From Helicobacteraceae bacterium (GTDB lineage: Bacteria; Campylobacterota; Campylobacteria; Campylobacterales; Sulfurimonadaceae), in NCBI GenBank assembly GCA_027038835.1, contig JALWGC010000014.1, positions 1 through 64,000 of the forward strand: 64,000 nt of DNA, read 5' to 3'. Below the pieces are notes generated by a model that saw only the letters and a list, made by a program, of their open reading frames with translations, was not told the DNA's origin and did no database searches. Positions 15,722 to 25,304 of this stretch are shown piece by piece. The first letter of the stretch is position 1. Every line of letters starts with the position of its first letter. The translations under genes and the position numbers were made by a program.

Positions 15722-17260
15722 TTAGTGGAGAAAATGTCTTTTACCGCTGAAATACAGACTCATACCGTGCTCGTTCGCCGCTTCGATAACCTCTTCGTCG
15801 CGAATGCTTCCACCCGGCTCTATAACCGCGCTAACACCGGCACTTGCAGCAGCGTCTATGGAGTCTCTAAACGGGAAGAACGCTTCGCTTGCCAGCGCTG
15901 CACCGCTAACGTCAAGCCCCATCTCTTTAGCTTTTTTCAGCGCACATTGAGCCGCATCGACTCTTGAAGTCATACCCATTCCCACGGCAACCATCGCCGA
16001 ATTTTTCACATATACGACACAGTTGGATTTCGTCAAAGACGCTACTTTGTAAGCGATTTCAAGGTCTTTTAGCTCCTGTTCGCTCGCCGCTTTTTTCGAA
16101 ACGAGCTTCGCGTTTTTCACTTCGTCCTCTTCGACTTTGTCGGCATCTTGGTACACAAAACCGCCATCGATATGCTTGAAATCTTTCTCATCGTCCGCAA
16201 GAGTGATTTTGTCGCTTCCATACTCGAAAAGTTTTATCCGTTTTTTCGTTCCAAACACCTCTTGCGCTTCAGGAGTGATGCGTCCGGCTATCACCACTTC
16301 GAGGAAAATTTCGTTCATTTTCTCCGCAAGCGCTTTATCCACTACGCCGTTTACCGCTACCACACCGCCGAATGCGGAAACTGGGTCGCACTTGAGCGCT
16401 TCGGTATAGGCATCGACCAAATTCTCTCTAATGGCAAAACCGCAAGGGTTTCCATGCTTGACGATACACACCGCATTTTCGTCTCCAAACGCCGCAGCTA
16501 TTTTCACCGCGCCGCTGATGTCGGTAAGGTTGTTGAAGCTCGCTTCCCCTTTGAGGGTTTTGAAATTTTTCGAATAATGGTTTTCAAATTCGTACAACGC
16601 ACCTTTTTGATGCGGATTCTCTCCGTAACGGGTATCGAAAACTTTCTCGCCAACGATGAATTGTTTCGCGCCGAAACCGCCGTTGAAGCGGCTGTTCATG
16701 TAGTTAGCTATCATACTGTCGTACGCCGCTGTGTGCTCGTACGCTTTTATCATCAAATCTCTTCGAAATTCAAGAGTGTTGTTGCCGTTTTCTATGGCAT
16801 CCAAAACCGCGTCGTAATCGGCTACGTCGGTAACGATGATGACGCTGTCGAAGTTTTTCGCCGCACTTCTTACCATCGCAGGCCCGCCGATGTCGATATT
16901 TTCGATAATCTCTTCAAAGTCGTCCGTTTTTTCGATCGTCGCTTTGAACGGGTAGAGATTGACACATACAAGATCGATAGCCTCCACACCGAGTTCTTTG
17001 GCTTGATCCAAATGGGACTGTTTGTCACGTCGATGCAAAATACCGCCGTGGATGTAAGGGTTGAGCGTTTTCACACGCCCTTCGAAACACTCCGGGAATT
17101 TCGTCACTTCGTCTATTTCTATGGCGTTGACACCCGCTTCTTTTATCATCTTGAACGTTCCGCCGGTGGAGATGATTTCATATCCGTTTTGCTCGAGTCT
17201 TTTTGCGAACTCGACGATGCCGCTTTTATCGCTAACGCTTAGTAATGCTCTTTTTTTCAT
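15722..17260 (-). CDS. purH: Bifunctional AICAR transformylase / IMP cyclohydrolase PurH
   Basis: The 512-residue enzyme performs the last two steps of de novo purine synthesis: formylation of AICAR with 10-formyl-THF and ring closure to IMP. The N-terminal MGS-like cyclohydrolase domain starts with [20 protein letters not shown] and includes [24 protein letters not shown] and [16 protein letters not shown]. The transformylase domain contains the conserved [10 protein letters not shown] with the catalytic Lys-His pair and ends with [20 protein letters not shown] and PGGS. It is co-oriented with and 14 bases from the DUF302-like gene. purL is also nearby but in a separate unit. Confidence 0.97.
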   Translation of the reverse strand: MKKRALLSVSDKSGIVEFAKRLEQNGYEIISTGGTFKMIKEAGVNAIEIDEVTKFPECFEGRVKTLNPYIHGGILHRRDKQSHLDQAKELGVEAIDLVCVNLYPFKATIEKTDDFEEIIENIDIGGPAMVRSAAKNFDSVIIVTDVADYDAVLDAIENGNNTLEFRRDLMIKAYEHTAAYDSMIANYMNSRFNGGFGAKQFIVGEKVFDTRYGENPHQKGALYEFENHYSKNFKTLKGEASFNNLTDISGAVKIAAAFGDENAVCIVKHGNPCGFAIRENLVDAYTEALKCDPVSAFGGVVAVNGVVDKALAEKMNEIFLEVVIAGRITPEAQEVFGTKKRIKLFEYGSDKITLADDEKDFKHIDGGFVYQDADKVEEDEVKNAKLVSKKAASEQELKDLEIAYKVASLTKSNCVVYVKNSAMVAVGMGMTSRVDAAQCALKKAKEMGLDVSGAALASEAFFPFRDSIDAAASAGVSAVIEPGGSIRDEEVIEAANEHGMSLYFSGKRHFLH

Positions 17261-17274
17261 TCTCTATCCTTCGA

Positions 17275-17853
17275 TTAAAAATCGCCGCTTGCGGCACGAC
17301 TTGGAATCTCCGTCATAGCTTTTTGCACTTTCGATGCCAGTTGCATCATGGTACTATCGAGTGGATACCCTCCATGAATAGCCAATGTCAAATCCATCGT
17401 TATAAGATACGCATCACCGTTTCCATACTGCACATACATGATTCTACACGGCATGAAACCGCCGAAATATCTTGAATGGTTCAAAAAGATTTTGGCTATA
17501 TGCAAAGAACATAACGACCAGATTCTCGCTTCTTTGACTTCTGTAGGAGCCGCGTCTTCTTTTGTGAACATTTTGACATAGCCTGTCACTCTCATGTTGT
17601 ACTCTTCAGCCAATGCCGTAATCGACTCCTTTACATCGTCGCCGCTGACATCTTCTGCAACTTTGTATTCGACCATCATCGCTTTTGCCGGGTCGCCGTC
17701 TTTAAGAACCTTGTTGAACATATCCATATAAGCCGGAATAGCACCTTTGTCCAACTTTTTCACACCTTCGGCCATACCACCGAACATAACATACATACCT
17801 ATCATGGCAGCAACCGCGACCACACCGATAAATGCGAACAGATTTCTTAGCAT
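17275..17853 (-). CDS. Membrane-anchored DUF302-like protein
   Basis: This 192-residue protein has one N-terminal membrane helix (NLFAFIGVVAVAAMIGMYVM) and a periplasmic domain that resembles DUF302 in its second half (SLCSLHIAKIFLNHSRYFGG, then FMPCRIMYVQYGNGDAYLIT). DUF302 proteins are of unknown function, often found near redox and sulfur genes. Two Cys are present (SLC, MPC). The start is ATG 17853, because AAAGGAAAG stands just upstream. In-frame ATGs at 17868 and 17886 have no ribosome site. It shares a short divergent promoter region with the 103-residue gene and reads into purH. Confidence 0.72.
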   Translation of the reverse strand: MLRNLFAFIGVVAVAAMIGMYVMFGGMAEGVKKLDKGAIPAYMDMFNKVLKDGDPAKAMMVEYKVAEDVSGDDVKESITALAEEYNMRVTGYVKMFTKEDAAPTEVKEARIWSLCSLHIAKIFLNHSRYFGGFMPCRIMYVQYGNGDAYLITMDLTLAIHGGYPLDSTMMQLASKVQKAMTEIPSRAASGDF

Positions 17854-17898
17854 CACTTTCCTTTGCATACCGCTTTGTAGCGGCAAAATATTTGCGGT

Positions 17899-17911
17899 AT
17901 TATAATATAAT
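17899..17911. promoter_or_regulatory. Overlapping divergent -10 boxes
   Basis: The stretch ATTATAATATAAT contains TATAAT on the minus strand (17904-17899) and twice on the plus strand (17901-17906 and 17906-17911). The two divergent genes thus seem to have interlocked -10 elements in a gap of under 95 bases. No -35 matches are clear for either. Confidence 0.45.
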
Positions 17912-17945
17912 AAAATTATTTTCTGTTTAGGTGGAGGGGAGTATT

Positions 17946-18257
17946 ATGTATAAATTCGCCTTTTTTGTACCAAAAGAGCAAAAAGAGGACGTCAAAGAAG
18001 CGCTTTTTTCCATAGGGGTTGGAAGTTACGAAAACTACGACAAATGTTCATGGGAAACACTCGGAGTTGGACAGTTCAGAGCGCTTGAGGGTGCGAACCC
18101 TTTTTTGGGTGAAATAGGTGAGGTCGAAAAAGTGGATGAATACAAAGTGGAAATGATATGCAAAACGGAGCTTATAGAAAAAGCGGTAGCGACTTTGAAA
18201 AAAGCCCACCCCTACGAAGAGGTGGCGTATGAAGTGATAAAACTGGAAAACTTTTAG
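17946..18257 (+). CDS. YqfO/NIF3-insert-like (CutA-like fold) small protein
   Basis: This 103-residue protein resembles the stand-alone form of the PII/CutA-like insert domain of NIF3/YqfO proteins. It starts [20 protein letters not shown], and [34 protein letters not shown] and [15 protein letters not shown]-like [20 protein letters not shown] are the conserved blocks. The biochemical role is not established; the fold suggests trimeric ligand or metal binding in the cytoplasm. The ATG at 17946 follows GGAGGGG, so I prefer it over the upstream GTG at 17931, which lies before that site. It is convergent with purL, and the stop codons overlap by four bases. Confidence 0.82.
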   Translation: MYKFAFFVPKEQKEDVKEALFSIGVGSYENYDKCSWETLGVGQFRALEGANPFLGEIGEVEKVDEYKVEMICKTELIEKAVATLKKAHPYEEVAYEVIKLENF

Positions 18258-20470
18258 AGGTCTTGTTCTACGACCTCTTTGAATCTTCCAAAATAGACCT
18301 CTTTGAGGTTTTTCATATCGATTGAAACATCGTTGATTTTGACTTTCTCGCCGCCAACGACACCGATAAGCTCAAACGGCAAGTATTCTTTAGCGAACGC
18401 TTCGAACGCTTCTTGGTTTTGCGGTTTAACTTCCAAAATAGCGCGTGAGAAACTTTCGCTGAAAATATCTTCTTCGTTTTCGACACTCATAGTTACATCA
18501 CACCCAAGGGAACTTACCGCGGCCATTTTCGCAAGCGCTACGGCGACCCCGCCGCTACTTGCATCTTTTGCGGCTTCAAGCAGCCCTTTTTTGTTCCCCT
18601 CAATCACCAAGTCCCAAAGTTTGAGCTCTTTTTCGTAGTCTATGGAAGGCATCTCCCCTTCAACTACGCCGTATATCTCTTTAAGGTACAAACTACCGCC
18701 AAATTCGTGTTTCGTCTCCCCTACGAGGTAAAGAAGGTTCCCCTCTTGTTGGAAACTCGAAAACAGCACTTTGTTTTGGTCGTCGTTGACCCCGACGGTC
18801 GCGATCGATGGTGTTGGGAAAACACTCACCCCTTCCGTTTCGTTATACAGCGATACATTCCCCCCGATTACCGGCGTATTGAGCTTAGCACACGCTTCTT
18901 TGATACCCAGACACCCTTGCGCGAACTGCCACATCACTTCCGGATTTTCCGGATTCCCGTAGTTGAGGCAGTCGGTGATGGCAAGCGGTCTCGCACCGCT
19001 CATCGCGACGTTTCGTCCACTCTCAACGACTGCAGCAGCCGCACCGTTTTTCGGATCGACATAACAGTAACGGACGTTACAATCCGCACTCATCGCAAGC
19101 GCTCTACCGTTTTCTTTCACTCTTATCACCGACGCATCGAGGCTGCCCCCTTTCTTGACGGTGTTGGTTTGCACCATCGAGTCGTACTGCTCGTAAATCC
19201 ACGCTTTATCGACCACTTCCATAGAAGCGATCAGTTTTTCAAACGCCTCTTGATTGGAAACTTTTGGAAAATCTTCGAGCTTGATCCCTTTGACCACTTT
19301 TAGATAATCCGGTTCTTTCATAGGTCTATTCAGCACAGGCGCTTCTTCACTTACTGGGTCAACAGGAACGTCGGCGACTTTTTCTCCATGCCAAAACAGC
19401 TCCATTCTCCCCGTATCGGTCACTTCCCCTATAACCGCGGCATCGAGTCCCCATTTTTCGAATATCTCGATAATCTCCGCTTCGCTCCCTTTTTTCGCAC
19501 AAAGCAACATACGCTCTTGACTTTCAGAAAGCATGAACTCATACGGAGTCATCCCCTCTTCTCGCGCAGGTACTTTGTCAAGGTGCATCACCATTCCACT
19601 GCCTGAACGTCCCGCCATCTCGAAACTACTCGAAGTGAGTCCCGCAGCTCCCATGTCTTGAATACCGATTACATAATCGGTTTTGAAAAGCTCCAAGCAC
19701 GCTTCAAGGAGAAGTTTTTCGGTAAAAGGATCCCCCACTTGTACCGTCGGGCGGAGGCTTTTGGACTCTTCGGTAAAACTGTCGCTACTCATAACCGCAC
19801 CGCCAAGACCGTCTCGACCCGTTTTGGCTCCAACATAGATAACCGGGTTGCCTATCCCTTCCGCTCTACCGTAGAAAACCTCATCGCTTTTGGCGATACC
19901 GAGAGTGAAAGCGTTTACGAGGATATTTCCGTTATAGCACTCGTCAAAGCTCACTTCTCCACCTATCGTAGGGACACCCATACAGTTACCGTAACCGCCT
20001 ATCCCCTCTACGACGCCACGAACGAGGTAACGTTGATGTTTGGAGGTTTTATCGTCGTTTAGCACGTTACCGAAACGAAGCGCGTTAAGGTTGGCAACGG
20101 GGCGCGCACCCATGGTAAAAACATCTCGCATAATCCCCCCAACACCCGTCGCCGCTCCTTGGTACGGCTCGATGAAACTTGGGTGGTTGTGGCTTTCCAT
20201 CTTGAAAACCGCGGCATACCCATCACCGATATCGATAACGCCGGCATTTTCTCCCGGACCTTGAATGACCCATGGTGCTTTTGTCGGGAAACCGCTAAGG
20301 TGTACTTTGGAAGACTTGTAGGAACAATGCTCACTCCACATAGCGCTGAAAATCCCTAGCTCTACCAAGTTCGGCTCACGTCCGAGTATCTTTTTTATAT
20401 GCTCGTAATCCTCTTTGGAAAGCTTGTGAGAAGCTAAGAGTTCGTCGATGTTTTCTAATGGCTGATTCAC
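18254..20470 (-). CDS. purL: Phosphoribosylformylglycinamidine synthase subunit PurL
   Basis: At 738 residues this is the small-type PurL, which needs separate PurS and PurQ subunits. It converts FGAR to FGAM with ATP and ammonia. Conserved blocks are [37 protein letters not shown] with the catalytic His, [35 protein letters not shown] and the second-half [13 protein letters not shown]. The start is GTG at 20470, preceded by TAGGAT. A TATAAT lies 35 bases upstream. No PurS or PurQ gene is in the window. Confidence 0.96.
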   Translation of the reverse strand: MNQPLENIDELLASHKLSKEDYEHIKKILGREPNLVELGIFSAMWSEHCSYKSSKVHLSGFPTKAPWVIQGPGENAGVIDIGDGYAAVFKMESHNHPSFIEPYQGAATGVGGIMRDVFTMGARPVANLNALRFGNVLNDDKTSKHQRYLVRGVVEGIGGYGNCMGVPTIGGEVSFDECYNGNILVNAFTLGIAKSDEVFYGRAEGIGNPVIYVGAKTGRDGLGGAVMSSDSFTEESKSLRPTVQVGDPFTEKLLLEACLELFKTDYVIGIQDMGAAGLTSSSFEMAGRSGSGMVMHLDKVPAREEGMTPYEFMLSESQERMLLCAKKGSEAEIIEIFEKWGLDAAVIGEVTDTGRMELFWHGEKVADVPVDPVSEEAPVLNRPMKEPDYLKVVKGIKLEDFPKVSNQEAFEKLIASMEVVDKAWIYEQYDSMVQTNTVKKGGSLDASVIRVKENGRALAMSADCNVRYCYVDPKNGAAAAVVESGRNVAMSGARPLAITDCLNYGNPENPEVMWQFAQGCLGIKEACAKLNTPVIGGNVSLYNETEGVSVFPTPSIATVGVNDDQNKVLFSSFQQEGNLLYLVGETKHEFGGSLYLKEIYGVVEGEMPSIDYEKELKLWDLVIEGNKKGLLEAAKDASSGGVAVALAKMAAVSSLGCDVTMSVENEEDIFSESFSRAILEVKPQNQEAFEAFAKEYLPFELIGVVGGEKVKINDVSIDMKNLKEVYFGRFKEVVEQDL
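18256..18278. terminator. Possible hairpin at the purL / small-gene convergence
   Basis: AGAGGTC and GACCTCT form a 7-bp stem with a 9-base loop, immediately after the plus-strand stop and inside the last codons of purL. Only two or three T's follow on the plus side. Weak support. Confidence 0.3.
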
Positions 20471-20504
20471 GGAAATATCCTATTTGAGTAGTTTTTAAAG
20501 TGTG

Positions 20505-20510
20505 ATTATA
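20505..20510 (-). promoter_or_regulatory. -10 box for purL
   Basis: TATAAT on the minus strand in the 70-base gap between the Gre-factor gene and purL. The predicted start near 20498 leaves a leader of about 27 bases that includes the ribosome site TAGGAT before the GTG start. No PurR-like operator is evident. Confidence 0.5.
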
Positions 20511-20540
20511 TCCAAACGTGGGTAAAAAATATTTAAAACG

Positions 20541-21068
20541 CTACTTAAAGCGAAAATCCTCTTCGGTCGGAATCTTCTTTTTGAGCTCGAAAACGGGGAT
20601 ATACTCGATTTTTTCTATCTCGTACTCTTTTTTCCCTTTTGGCAGTTGCAAAACCACCTCGTCCCCTTCTTTCTTCCCGATAAGCGCTTTTGCAAGAGGG
20701 GAATGGATGGAGATAAGCCCGTTTTCCACTTCCGCTTCGAGCGAACCGCAGATGGTATAGACCTCCTCCTCATCGGTATCGAGGTTGAGCAGATGTACAC
20801 GAGAACCGAAACACACCCTTGAGTGTTCCAGCGTCGAAGGGTCGATAATGGTCGCTTTTTCTATCATGGAATTGAGAAAGAACAAACGCTTGTCGATATG
20901 GCGTAGCTTCTCTTTTGCCGCTTGATACTCCGCGTTTTCGCTTCTATCGCCATGGGCTGCGGCTATTTGTTTCTCTTTTGCGACTTCAGGCTTGTGAACG
21001 TCTTTTAAAAACTTGAACTCTTTTACAAGAAGGTCGTACCCCTCTTGCGTCATCGGTTCTTGTTTCAT
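20541..21068 (-). CDS. GreA/GreB-family transcript cleavage factor
   Basis: This 175-residue protein has the N-terminal coiled-coil finger with the acidic tip HGDRSENAEYQAAKEKLRHI, whose Asp and Glu position the metal for RNA cleavage in the secondary channel of RNA polymerase. The C-terminal FKBP-like domain shows ISIHSPLAKALIGKKEGDEV. Gre factors rescue backtracked elongation complexes. The signature is mixed: DPSTLEHSRVCFGSRV resembles campylobacterial GreA, while GDRSEN with IDKR and the end IEYIPV recall GreB. At 175 residues it is slightly longer than E. coli GreA or GreB (158). It lies two bases downstream of the 111-residue gene in one unit. Confidence 0.88.
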   Translation of the reverse strand: MKQEPMTQEGYDLLVKEFKFLKDVHKPEVAKEKQIAAAHGDRSENAEYQAAKEKLRHIDKRLFFLNSMIEKATIIDPSTLEHSRVCFGSRVHLLNLDTDEEEVYTICGSLEAEVENGLISIHSPLAKALIGKKEGDEVVLQLPKGKKEYEIEKIEYIPVFELKKKIPTEEDFRFK

Positions 21069-21069
21069 T

Positions 21070-21405
21070 CTACCCCTCGAAACCTACAATGTAAAAGGTG
21101 TCTTTGCCTTCCACTTTTTGGAGTTTCGCTTTGTATTTCTCTTTGAAGCGTTCTATCTTTTCATACGCTTCGGCTTTCATCTCTTCAGATGCCGCTTCTA
21201 TTTTGATTTTTAGATAATCGTTCGAGTTCGACATCGCGACATACGATTTATCGACTTGCAACGCATCATGCAAATCGAGCACATGTTTTATAATCTTTTC
21301 ATACCCGGGAGTGTTTTTTTCTATTTTTTCAAGTTGAGTACGAAGTGTGTCGTTGGGTATATAACCCAATTTAGTCAAAACCGCATCGGTATTTATAATT
21401 GTCAT
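21070..21405 (-). CDS. Uncharacterised 111-residue protein
   Basis: I do not recognise a family. The protein is mostly helical. It has LTKLGYIPNDTLRTQLEKIE at the start, a central HVLDLHDALQVDKSYVAMSN, and a charged helix (EEMKAEAYEKIERFKEKYKA) before a short strand (TFYIVGFEG). No signal peptide, Cys or metal motif is seen. The ATG follows AAGGTTGAAAA, a good ribosome site. It heads a two-gene unit with the Gre factor, which suggests a cytoplasmic and possibly transcription-linked role (inference only). The HDOD gene is divergent. Confidence 0.75.
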   Translation of the reverse strand: MTIINTDAVLTKLGYIPNDTLRTQLEKIEKNTPGYEKIIKHVLDLHDALQVDKSYVAMSNSNDYLKIKIEAASEEMKAEAYEKIERFKEKYKAKLQKVEGKDTFYIVGFEG

Positions 21406-21495
21406 TTTTCAACCTTGTTCTAAATAAAATAATAGCGAGCTGAGAAATATATCAATTTTTTGTAAATATTCAGAATCTATTTGTGAACGATATAT

Positions 21496-21501
21496 TATAA
21501 T
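21496..21501 (+). promoter_or_regulatory. -10 box for the HDOD-rnr-holA run
   Basis: TATAAT on the plus strand. The predicted start near 21508 leaves a 23-base leader with AAAGG before the ATG at 21532. The rest of the 126-base divergent gap (21406-21531) is AT-rich with no other recognised element. Confidence 0.5.
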
Positions 21502-21531
21502 ACCCTTATATAAAAGAACAAAGGTTATATC

Positions 21532-22338
21532 ATGACAGAAGAAGTACTCAAAAAAATCAAACAGCTTCCTCCGCTTCCAGAAACCGCAATGCAGATAGAA
21601 GCGGTGTATCAAGACCCCAACTCCTCGTTCAACGATATGGTCAAAATTATCGAAAAAGACCCGCTTTTAACTGCAGACATCCTTAAAGCGGCGAACTCTC
21701 CGCTATACGGTTTCAGTCGGGAAATCAACTCCATCTCCCAAGCGGTCGGACTTTTCGGGATGGGCACGGTACGCGGTTTCGCACTTGCGTCGATAGTCAA
21801 AAAAAGTTTCTTACTTGATCTTTCCCCGTACAACCTCACAGAACTCGCATTTGCGGAGCTAAGTAAAAAACAGCACGCCTTGACGACTTCTTGGTGTCTC
21901 AAGAGCGAAAACCGTCTAATGGGTGTTCTCTCCCCTGCGGCTTTCTTGGTGGAAATAGGCAAAGCTATCATCGCGCAAGTCCTTATGGAAACGAAAAAAG
22001 CAGAAGCGTTCCAAGAAGCGCTTGCGGAGCTAAACGGCGACGCCGATGCCGCTGAGATAGAGATTCTCGGTCTATCGACTCCGGAAGTCAGTGCCAAGAT
22101 ATTCGAACACTGGAGATTCGAAGAGAATCTCGTCGATGTCATCGCCAACTGCGATACGCCTAACGAAGCTTCGAGCGATGAGAACAAACGTGCATCGGCC
22201 ATACTCGACGCCGTAAGAACTACCATCTCTTTAAACGGTACGGTAGAAAAAGAAAACCTCGAAAAAGCCAAAGAGATAATTGAAGAGTTCGGACTCAATC
22301 TCGAAAACTACGAAAAAGCTGTGGAAGGTTTACAATAG
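21532..22338 (+). CDS. HDOD-domain protein
   Basis: The 268-residue protein consists almost entirely of an HDOD domain. Family motifs are LPPLPETAMQIEAVYQDPNS, then IIEKDPLLTADILKAANSPL with YGFSREINSISQAVGLFGMG. HDOD is a catalytically inactive relative of HD phosphohydrolases, found in regulators tied to chemotaxis, motility and c-di-GMP, with partners usually unknown. No output domain is attached. It is the first gene of a run with rnr and holA: the rnr TTG directly follows its stop, so it is translationally linked to RNase R. Confidence 0.88.
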   Translation: MTEEVLKKIKQLPPLPETAMQIEAVYQDPNSSFNDMVKIIEKDPLLTADILKAANSPLYGFSREINSISQAVGLFGMGTVRGFALASIVKKSFLLDLSPYNLTELAFAELSKKQHALTTSWCLKSENRLMGVLSPAAFLVEIGKAIIAQVLMETKKAEAFQEALAELNGDADAAEIEILGLSTPEVSAKIFEHWRFEENLVDVIANCDTPNEASSDENKRASAILDAVRTTISLNGTVEKENLEKAKEIIEEFGLNLENYEKAVEGLQ

Positions 22339-24273
22339 TTGAAACATCTACTTACCAAACTCTCTCTTGGACTTGACGCACAAGACCTTTCACCGGAGTT
22401 TGCACCGTTTGTGGAGAAACTGCTCCACAAAGGTTACGTCAAACTCCATGACAACATCTACAAACTCAACTCCAAATACCGTTTTGGTTCCATCACTTTA
22501 GCAAACAACAAAACCGGCGCATACCTGCACGCTTACGGTGAAGCGATAAAAGATATTTTCATAGCGCAAGAAGACCTCAAAGACGCCAAAAGCGGCGATA
22601 TCGTCGTCGTTCAACGCTACATCGCCAAAAAAGGACCACCAAGCGGTAAAGTCATCGAAGTTCTTGGACGGGAAGAAAGTTACGCTATCGGTGTCGTCAT
22701 CGAAAAAGACGGAGAAAAATCGCTTGTCGATTTACGTACACTCCATCCCGTCGGAGTGCCGCTAAGCGAAGATGAACTCCAAGCGTTTCATGTAGGAGCG
22801 CTTTATAGAATCAACAACCAAACCAACAAGATAGACCAAAAACTCGGGCATATAGACGACCCAAAAAGCGATGAGAGAATCGTTCTTGCACAATTTGACA
22901 AACATGATGAATTTACCCAAGAAGTTTTGAACGAAGTCGAAAATTTTCAAGAAGTCGATGCTGCGAAACACAAAGACAGAAAAGACCTTCGCGCACTCCC
23001 TTTTTGCACCATCGACCCCGTAACGGCGAAAGACTTCGACGATGCCATATACTGGGATGGAAAGAACTCCACTCTCTACGTCGCCATCGCCGATGTGAGT
23101 TACTACGTCAAACCGTTTGGCGAACTCGACAACGAGGCGATGTACAGAGGTTTCAGTATCTACTTGCCGCACCGCTCCATCCCGATGCTTCCGAGAATAC
23201 TGAGCGAGAATCTCTGCTCGCTCAAACCCAACGTCGATAGACTCGCGTATGTGTTCGAAATAAAACTCGATACGACGCGTCTAGAAGTCAAACACTCCGA
23301 AGTGTACGAAGCGATAATCCACTCCAAGCGGAGATTCCACTACGACGAAGTCGATGCACTTTTTGCGCAAAAACTCAAAGCGAGCAGTCCACAAGAAGCG
23401 GAAATCTTCATCTATCTCAAACAGCTGAAGAAAATAACCGATGCATTGAGGAAAAAACGCTTAGAGGTGGGATTCGATTTTAGAAGCGAAGAGGTTTCGA
23501 TGCAGCTTGATGAAAACACCGACCTTGTAGCGACAAAAATCGAAGATTCCACCCCTTCACACGCACTCATAGAAGACTGTATGCTTCTAGCCAACAAAGA
23601 AGCGGCAAAACGTTACGAAAGGGGTGTGTTTCGAGTCCATGAAGAACCAAGCCAAAGCAAACTCCAAACACTCTATCAAGAGCTCTCCGCCATCGGCATA
23701 AACGTAGAGATAAAAGAAAGCGTCAAAGAGACCATCGAAAACATTCAGCATCAGGCAAAAGAAAGAGGGATACAAAACGATGTCGATACCCTCATTGTCC
23801 GTTCCCAGATGCAAGCGCGCTACTCACCCGTCAATCTCGGGCACTTTGGGCTCGGATTTGAGCGATATACCCATTTTACGTCACCCATTAGGCGGTATGC
23901 CGACTTGACGGTGCACAGACAGCTAAAAGCGCTCTCAAAAGGGAACAAGGAGGAAGAATCCTACATCTTACGCAATATAGAAGCGCTTTGTTTGCAAATC
24001 TCCACCCTCGAGCGCGAAGCCGATGCGGTCGAAAAAGAATATATGCAACGTAAATACGCCAGATGGGCTCTTGAGAATATCGGCAAAACGTTCCAAGCGA
24101 AAGTAAGCGCTACGACACCCGAACTCAAAGCCGACCTTGACGACACTATCAAAGGCGCTTCGCTTCATCTTACCCATACGCCAAATATCGTCTTGTTCCA
24201 AAAAATTCGAGTCAGAATAGAAAACGTCGATTTATACAAAGCCAAAATTACCGCAAGTGTGGTAGAGGAATAG
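22339..24273 (+). CDS. rnr: Ribonuclease R family 3'-5' exoribonuclease
   Basis: The 644-residue RNB-family enzyme degrades structured RNA processively from the 3' end. The RNB core begins at CTIDPVTAKDFDDAIYWDGK, which carries the catalytic Asp cluster. YLPHRSIPMLPRILSENLCS, LIEDCMLLANKEAAKRY and FTSPIRRYADLTVHRQL are further signature blocks. A shortened N-terminal OB-like region and a reduced C-terminal S1 domain make it smaller than E. coli RNase R (813), as is usual in this phylum. The start is TTG at 22339, immediately after the HDOD stop, with GGAAGG inside the end of the HDOD gene as ribosome site. Confidence 0.93.
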   Translation: MKHLLTKLSLGLDAQDLSPEFAPFVEKLLHKGYVKLHDNIYKLNSKYRFGSITLANNKTGAYLHAYGEAIKDIFIAQEDLKDAKSGDIVVVQRYIAKKGPPSGKVIEVLGREESYAIGVVIEKDGEKSLVDLRTLHPVGVPLSEDELQAFHVGALYRINNQTNKIDQKLGHIDDPKSDERIVLAQFDKHDEFTQEVLNEVENFQEVDAAKHKDRKDLRALPFCTIDPVTAKDFDDAIYWDGKNSTLYVAIADVSYYVKPFGELDNEAMYRGFSIYLPHRSIPMLPRILSENLCSLKPNVDRLAYVFEIKLDTTRLEVKHSEVYEAIIHSKRRFHYDEVDALFAQKLKASSPQEAEIFIYLKQLKKITDALRKKRLEVGFDFRSEEVSMQLDENTDLVATKIEDSTPSHALIEDCMLLANKEAAKRYERGVFRVHEEPSQSKLQTLYQELSAIGINVEIKESVKETIENIQHQAKERGIQNDVDTLIVRSQMQARYSPVNLGHFGLGFERYTHFTSPIRRYADLTVHRQLKALSKGNKEEESYILRNIEALCLQISTLEREADAVEKEYMQRKYARWALENIGKTFQAKVSATTPELKADLDDTIKGASLHLTHTPNIVLFQKIRVRIENVDLYKAKITASVVEE

Positions 24274-24274
24274 C

Positions 24275-25246
24275 ATGTACAAAGCGGAGTTTGACAAAAT
24301 CCTTGAACGAGGGGTAAAAGAGCGCAACTTCATCCTTTTTGGCGAAAGTGCGTTTTTCATCGACCGCTATTGCGCCCAATTAAGCGATATCGAAGATGCC
24401 AACAAACTTACGTTCTATTTCGACGAATACGATTTTGCAAGTGCGAAAACCCACCTTGGCCAAGCTTCCCTTTTTGGGGGAACGAACCTTTTGGTGATAA
24501 AAAGCGAAAAGAAAATCCCTAAAAAAGAGCTCGAAACCCTTTTTGAACTATGCAACAAAGGGGATAACCGTTTCGTGTACGCTTATTACGGTAGTGACCA
24601 CAAAAGCTACAACAACGCATTTAAAAAATTGGGTGTGCTAACGGTTCGGTTTTTCACACCCAAACACAATGAAGCGATCTCGATTTTGATGCAAGAGGCC
24701 AACAAAAACGGACTGCAAATCGACAACTACACCCTAAACCATCTGCTCTCGTTGCATAACGGGAAAGTAGAGCTCGCCCTAAGCGAACTCGAAAAACTCG
24801 CCCTGCTCGCGCAAGGTCCTATCGGTAACAAAGATATAGATGCACTTGTGTACGGCATGGGGGAAGTCGATTTGCAGACGTTCATCAAAGAGTTTTGGCA
24901 AAAGAAAGATTTTCTTCCGAATTTAGAGAGGCTTTTAGAAAGCGGTGAAGATGAGATACGCATCGTTACCGCACTGAACACTTTTTTGCATGAACTCTAC
25001 CTTTTCAACATCTACATCCGCATCAACGGACATGCCGACGCGAAAGCGATACTCGGCTACAATCCACCACAATTCGTCATAAACGAAAAAGCGCAAATGG
25101 CGATGAAAATCAAACCCAAGACCTACTATGTGTTAACGAAAAAACTGCTCGATGCGGAGCTGAAGATGAAATCGGCAAATAACGACAAACGCGCGATACT
25201 TTACGCCACGTTGCTTGAGATAAGTAAATTGGTAATGAGGGTTTGA
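24275..25246 (+). CDS. holA: DNA polymerase III delta subunit HolA
   Basis: The 323-residue protein has the layout of the clamp-loader delta subunit. It starts KAEFDKILERGVKERNFILF, then FGESAFFIDRY corresponds to the degenerate P-loop region, without a working Walker A. The middle segment (NYTLNHLLSLHNGKVELALS, then ELEKLALL) is the lid-like DNA_pol3_delta domain and the C-terminal collar helices follow. Delta opens the beta clamp during loading. The ATG follows GAGGAA and is one base after the rnr stop, so HDOD-rnr-holA form one transcription unit. Confidence 0.87.
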   Translation: MYKAEFDKILERGVKERNFILFGESAFFIDRYCAQLSDIEDANKLTFYFDEYDFASAKTHLGQASLFGGTNLLVIKSEKKIPKKELETLFELCNKGDNRFVYAYYGSDHKSYNNAFKKLGVLTVRFFTPKHNEAISILMQEANKNGLQIDNYTLNHLLSLHNGKVELALSELEKLALLAQGPIGNKDIDALVYGMGEVDLQTFIKEFWQKKDFLPNLERLLESGEDEIRIVTALNTFLHELYLFNIYIRINGHADAKAILGYNPPQFVINEKAQMAMKIKPKTYYVLTKKLLDAELKMKSANNDKRAILYATLLEISKLVMRV

Positions 25247-25279
25247 CCCCAAGTCGCAGTAGTTCGTACAAAGAAGAAG

Positions 25280-25300
25280 TTCCGCTCCACGGGAGCGGAA
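25280..25300. terminator. Hairpin between convergent holA and mrp
   Basis: TTCCGCTCC and GGAGCGGAA form a perfect 9-bp stem with a 3-base loop. On the minus strand CTTCTTCTTT follows, on the plus strand AAGATTA. It probably ends mrp transcription best, and may also stop holA reading through. The T-tract is broken by C's. Confidence 0.6.
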
Positions 25301-25304
25301 AAGA

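Noticed and set aside
16148-17242. Plus-strand ORF of 364 codons opposite purH
   Set aside because: Antisense to the conserved purH gene, with no motifs and no ribosome site.
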